Under the pieces are notes generated by a model. The model was not told the DNA's origin, ran no database searches, and saw only the letters and a program-made list of their open reading frames with translations. 64,000 nucleotides of DNA from Paracoccus xiamenensis (GTDB lineage Bacteria; Pseudomonadota; Alphaproteobacteria; Rhodobacterales; Rhodobacteraceae), in contig NZ_JAAOHY010000004.1 in NCBI RefSeq assembly GCF_011308835.1, positions 62,001-126,000 of the forward strand, in the 5' to 3' direction. A program made the position numbers and the translations under genes. Numbering within the stretch: the first letter of the stretch is position 1; each line of letters starts with the position of its first letter. This document shows, piece by piece, positions 63,777 to 64,000 of this stretch.

Positions 63777-64000
63777 TCTGATGCCATCGCCAGGCATCGC
63801 GGATCATCTGTGGCATGGTGGACCGGTCGGGCGTCCAGCCCAGAACCCGCCCGGCGCGTTCGCTGCCAGATACGAGCTTGACCGCATCGCCCGCGCGGCG
63901 CGGCCCGTCCTGCATGGGAACTTCGCGATTGGTGACCGTTCCGGCAGCGCGCACGACCTCGCGGACCGAGAAGCCATCGCCGGTGCCAAGGCAGAAAACC
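63757..64000 (-). CDS. galE: UDP-glucose 4-epimerase (5' end cut by window)
   Basis: Only the C-terminal 80 residues are inside the window. They read FCLGTGDGFSVREVVRAAGT and later RAGRVLGWTPDRSTMPQMIR, which matches the GalE C-terminus (NLGTGxGYSVREV, then the LGWxP motif), so the assignment is fairly safe. It would supply UDP-galactose to the adjoining glycosyltransferases and appears to be at or near the head of the operon. Its start lies beyond the right edge. Confidence 0.8.
   Translation of the reverse strand, partial: VFCLGTGDGFSVREVVRAAGTVTNREVPMQDGPRRAGDAVKLVSGSERAGRVLGWTPDRSTMPQMIRDAWRWHQNGGYDR

Overview
The window looks like chromosomal core DNA of a GC-rich alphaproteobacterium of the Rhodobacteraceae, most like Paracoccus (inferred from gene content and order; no search was run). 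The evidence is rpsT-dnaA-dnaN-recF, the complete suhB-ybgC-tolQRAB-pal-cpoB-tilS-ftsH run, xseB-ispA-dxs, ubiE-ubiB divergent from mutM, and several Rhodobacterales-type small families (DUF1674, DUF3035, DUF3775). I annotate 65 protein genes, two of them cut by the window edges. I see no tRNA, rRNA, CRISPR array, insertion sequence or prophage.

Layout. 1-2900: a minus-strand trio (DUF1428, GST, two-module VOC protein) divergent from an HxlR-type regulator. 3000-6300: secreted PRC-barrel protein, type III ornithine/lysine decarboxylase with a structured leader, YnfA, and a DUF2235 hydrolase. 6400-8300: metF divergent from metR with a MetR-like site between them. 8370-18920: suhB, ybgC, tolQ, tolR, tolA, an extra stand-alone TolA domain III protein, tolB, pal, cpoB, tilS and ftsH. 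A strong bidirectional terminator follows, shared with a 26-residue membrane peptide gene on the other strand. 19240-29320: chorismate mutase, folD, DUF1674, rsmB, heparinase-like protein, purH, lspA, DUF3035 lipoprotein and two M16 peptidase-like proteins. 29400-36870: small lipoprotein, mutL, DUF3775, histone-deacetylase-like protein, xseB, ispA, dxs and an Mrr-type restriction gene of lower GC. 36880-42690: VIT protein, SH3 protein, ubiB/ubiE against mutM, enoyl-CoA hydratase, rpsT.

42690-51010 is the replication block: a 519-base gene-free stretch, dnaA, dnaN, recF, then an inverted phospholipase-D gene separating recF from gyrB. 51180-57420 holds an outer-membrane beta-barrel, a WYL regulator, a second GST, an EamA transporter, HU, AMP nucleosidase and a luciferase-like oxidoreductase. 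From 57540 an epimerase-like protein faces a minus-strand surface-glycan operon (galE, GT1, GT2, GT14, sulfotransferase) that runs off the right edge.

Most genes are housekeeping and tightly packed, with many ATGA/TGATG overlaps, and two convergent pairs interleave their stop codons in a 4-base palindrome. The most notable items are the extra TolA domain III gene inside the tol operon, the unannotated-size membrane peptide beside ftsH, the low-GC Mrr gene translationally coupled to dxs, and the sulfotransferase-containing glycan operon. I did not find a clearly new multi-gene system.
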